DNA from: Semisulcospira habei
Lineage: Eukaryota; Mollusca; Gastropoda; Semisulcospiridae
Direction of reading: 5' to 3'
DNA length: 64,000 nt
Assembly (NCBI GenBank): GCA_036245525.1
Contig: BTPG01000003.1
Location: forward strand, 135,840,873-135,904,872
Position numbers and translations under genes: made by a program. Below the pieces are notes generated by a model. It saw nothing but the letters and a program-made list of their open reading frames with translations. It was not told where the DNA came from and searched no databases. This document shows, piece by piece, positions 62,030-64,000 of the stretch (positions are counted from its first letter, which is position 1; every line of letters begins with the position of its first letter).

Positions 62030-62086
62030 GCAAAACGCCTTCGGGCCGACTGCAGCCGGGAGTGGGCCCGAGGACCTGTACGTACT
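62030..62086. mobile_element. HPF hairpin, diverged
   Basis: CAAAACGCCTTCGGGCCGAC ... GTGGGCCCGAGGACCTGTAC. Confidence 0.6.
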
Positions 62087-62178
62087 GAGAATAATATCCT
62101 GCGCGAACAAGAGCAACGGCAATTAATGTTGTCCCTGGACTGTTGGAATTCCCTCCTCCTCCTCCCCCTAACCCGTCT

Positions 62179-62283
62179 TTAACCCATTTAGCCCTGATGC
62201 CTTATAGCAGGATCGACCGTCATAAATCAAGGCGTCAGGCGCCAGGCTAATATGGCACTACCCTTGAATCATCATGGTCGGTC
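62179..62283. mobile_element. HPB element, truncated
   Basis: TTAACCCATTTAGCCCTGAT at the left; left arm reduced to AGGATCGACCGTCATAAATC; right arm GGCGCCAGGCTAATATGGCA through ATCATGGTCGGTC. It abuts the LINE copy. Confidence 0.8.
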
Positions 62284-62313
62284 AACCAGTCGTTACCAAC
62301 CTAAAGTTGAGAA

Positions 62314-63179
62314 AAGATGGCAAAGCCGACGTGATTTCAGATTTCATTCTAGACAATGACCTAGATGTTGTCGTGATCACCGAAACGTGGCTCCGCTCAG
62401 CTGGCGATGAACCTATCATCGCCAGCGTCACTCCGAGCGGCTACCGCCTGTCCTCCTTCCCGCGTGCTTAAAGAGGGGGTGGCATTGCCATCATCTACAG
62501 GGACTGTCTTTCTGCTCACCTCTCCTTCTCTCAGTCTCTACCTTTTGCTCATCCCTCCTTTGAATTTGTCGAGGCCGTAGCAACACTCCCTGGCCAGTCC
62601 CTCATCTTCTCATGTATATTTCTTGCATCCCATTTCGATTCCTCCCTTCGAAAACTTCTAGACATCCACGCCCCTGTCACCACCTGCTCCATACCCAAAC
62701 GACTCCCCTCCCCCTGGATCACTGACGACATAGCTGATGCCAAGCGCGAGCGCCGACAAGCGGAACGCCGCTGGCGCTCATCCGACCTCACCGTTCACAG
62801 ACAGATCTTCCAAACCACCAGATCCAAAGTCTGCAGAATGATCTCCGAGTCCAAACGTAAACATCTTCAAAACAAAATCCTGGAATCTACTTCATCCAAA
62901 ACCCTCTACGCTACCATGGACACACTCCTAGGCACTTCTAAAGACTCTCCTCTTTCCAACACACACAGCAAAGAAGAACTCCCGTCCGCTTTTTCCCCCT
63001 ATTTCTCCGACAAAATCCAAACTCTGCGCAAAACACTCGACACTCTGCCTTCTCCGCCTTGCCTTCCTGACCCCCGCCTTTTCCGGCACTCCCCTCTCGT
63101 CCTTCCGCCCCGTCTCTCAGGATGAAGTCCTCAAGACCATAAAGTCCATGACTTTCAAAACCTGCGAGCTAGACCCCCT
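62314..63179 (+). pseudogene. LINE endonuclease/linker remnant
   Basis: DVVVITETWLRSAGDEP, then a stop (TAA) where the ancestor had S-K in F-P-R-A-x-x-R-G-G-G, then IAIIYRDCLSAHLSF. An in-element deletion removes GDFN and SDH motifs. The linker continues through SKRKHLQNKILEST and SAFSPYFSDKIQTL to a frame break near 63075. Confidence 0.83.
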
Positions 63180-63332
63180 ATGTGTTAGGTTTATTTAACA
63201 TATTGGACCGGCTGGCGACATACATTCAATGTTCTGTTTAGTGTTTTTTTTCACAAGCAGTGCAGGCACGTCCTGAGAAAGCCATGTTGCTGTCGGGACG
63301 TTAAGCAATGTACAATCAATCAATCAATCAAT
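63180..63332 (+). mobile_element. Short retroposon inserted in the LINE, (CAAT)n tail
   Basis: 153 bp: ATGTGTTAGGTTTATTTAAC at the start, CGGGACGTTAAGCAATGTAC and (AATC)n at the end. Removing it joins GACCCCCT to CCCAGCTTC exactly as in the first LINE copy, so its limits are sharp. There is no tRNA head and no visible target duplication. Confidence 0.8.
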
Positions 63333-64000
63333 CCCAGCTTCTCTCTACCGGGACGGCCTTCCAAAACTTTTGCCCTTCATCACCGACATCAACACATCTC
63401 TAGAAAATGGCTCCGTCCCCGAAATCTTCAAGTCCGCCATTGTCCGTCCTCTCCTCAAAAAACACAACCTCGACCCAAACGATCTCAAGAACTACCGCCC
63501 AGTCTCCAATCTCTCTTTCCTGTCCAAGCTTCTTGAGAAGGTTGTCCTCAACCAGCTCAACCTCCACCTCGCCGACAACAACCTCCACTGTCCCTTCCAG
63601 TCTGCCTATCGCAAACATCACAGCACTGAAACAGCCCTTCTACATATCCTAAACGACCTGCTTATCTCCACCGACTCGGGCAACATCTCCCTTCTTACGC
63701 TACTCGATCTCTCTGCCGCCTTCGACACCAAAGACCACTCTATCCTCCTCCATCGCCTTCACCACTCCTTTGGCATCACTGACTCTGCTCACTCCTGGTT
63801 CCTCTCCTACCTCTCCGACAGACAGCAATCAGTCACCATCGACGGCGTCTCATCCAACCCAGTCAGGCTCTCCTGCGGCGTTCCACAGGGGTCCGTCTTG
63901 GGTCCGGTCCTTTTCACACTCTACACCTCTCCCCTGTCCAACATCATCCAGTCTCACCACATACACCACCACCTCTACGCTGACGACTCACAACTACTAG
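63333..64000 (+). pseudogene. LINE reverse transcriptase, open to window end
   Basis: About 222 codons without a stop: SLYRDGLPKLLPF, IFKSAIVRPLLKK, DLKNYRPVSNLSFLSK, AYRKHHSTETALL, AFDTKDH, GVPQGSVLGPVLF and YADDSQLL at the right edge. The catalytic Asp of AFD and the YADD pair are intact. Where the first copy has AFDTIDH, this has AFDTKDH. It is detached from an intact endonuclease, so inactive as an element. Confidence 0.87.

Larger units (their letters stand above)
62284..64000 (+). mobile_element. CR1/L2-like LINE, second copy (runs off right edge)
   Basis: Plus strand, 5'-truncated at about 62284-62314 (CCAACCTAAA and AAGATGGCAAAGCCGACGTG match the first copy with a small gap). The endonuclease has lost about 0.5 kb: SCI joins directly to LASHFDSSL near 62620. 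A 153-bp retroposon interrupts the start of the RT. Otherwise it is well preserved to the window end. Confidence 0.88.

Overview
The window looks like intronic DNA of an intron-rich, repeat-dense animal genome. I infer a lophotrochozoan, most likely a marine mollusc, but nothing in the sequence fixes the species. It has no operons, no long host reading frames, long microsatellites, tRNA-derived SINEs, two LINE families, mariner- and Harbinger-type DNA elements, and very many short inverted-repeat (hairpin) elements.

The only host coding sequence I can support is one 101-nt exon at 41634-41734 (+). It encodes the first PSI domain of a plexin (C-x2-Y-x2-C-x2-C-L-G-x-G-D-P-Y-C-G-W-C) between good splice sites. 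A candidate 18-nt, phase-preserving microexon lies at 43113-43130. A textbook recursive-splice site (pyrimidine tract + CAG|GTAAGT) lies at 4041-4048 on the same strand, 37 kb upstream. My working model is that much or all of the window is transcribed left to right as introns of a large plexin gene. I recognise no Sema-domain exon upstream and no continuation of PSI1 downstream.

The hairpin elements fall into families, named here for reference. HPA: arms containing GAGGCATAGATTCTCATGAG, about 39 two-armed copies plus halves. HPA2: HPA with conserved flanks, the left one starting TTAAC-C/T-CTT-x-ACTGCCGAGA. HPB: TTAACCCATTTAGCCC outer ends around a long palindrome with CAAGGGTAGTGCCAGATTAG, about 16 copies. 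HPC: TTAACCCTTTGGCTGTCGG, 9 copies. HPG: TTAACTCATTCGAGACG, 3 copies. HPO: TTAACCCTTTGACTGCTGA, about 3 copies. HPD: TGTGATTTTGGACCTTACGG. HPE: CACACTGGTTGTCTCCCTCG. HPF: GGGCCGACGTCGG with GCGCAAAAG. Several single-copy hairpins also occur. HPB, HPC, HPG and HPO begin and end at TTAA, as expected of piggyBac-type non-autonomous elements. In HPA and HPB the two arms of one copy match each other where copies differ from one another.

Layout: 0-10 kb holds a SINE, hairpins, a recursive splice site and a CT microsatellite. 11-14.5 kb holds two elements with TACCGTATT-type ends. 16-19 kb holds a SINE, a 5'-truncated RTE-like LINE with a 13-bp target duplication, and a Harbinger-like element with a MADF remnant. 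22.5-25.1 kb holds a mariner nested in an HPB and a 1.1-kb composite retroposon with a 15-bp target duplication. 26-34 kb holds minisatellites, a foldback element with a nested Harbinger-like MITE, and a promoter-like tandem array. 41-44 kb holds the plexin exon and microexon. 50 kb holds a second, inverted RTE-like copy. 57.8-64 kb holds two CR1/L2-like LINE copies in opposite orientation, the second interrupted by a short retroposon and running off the right edge.
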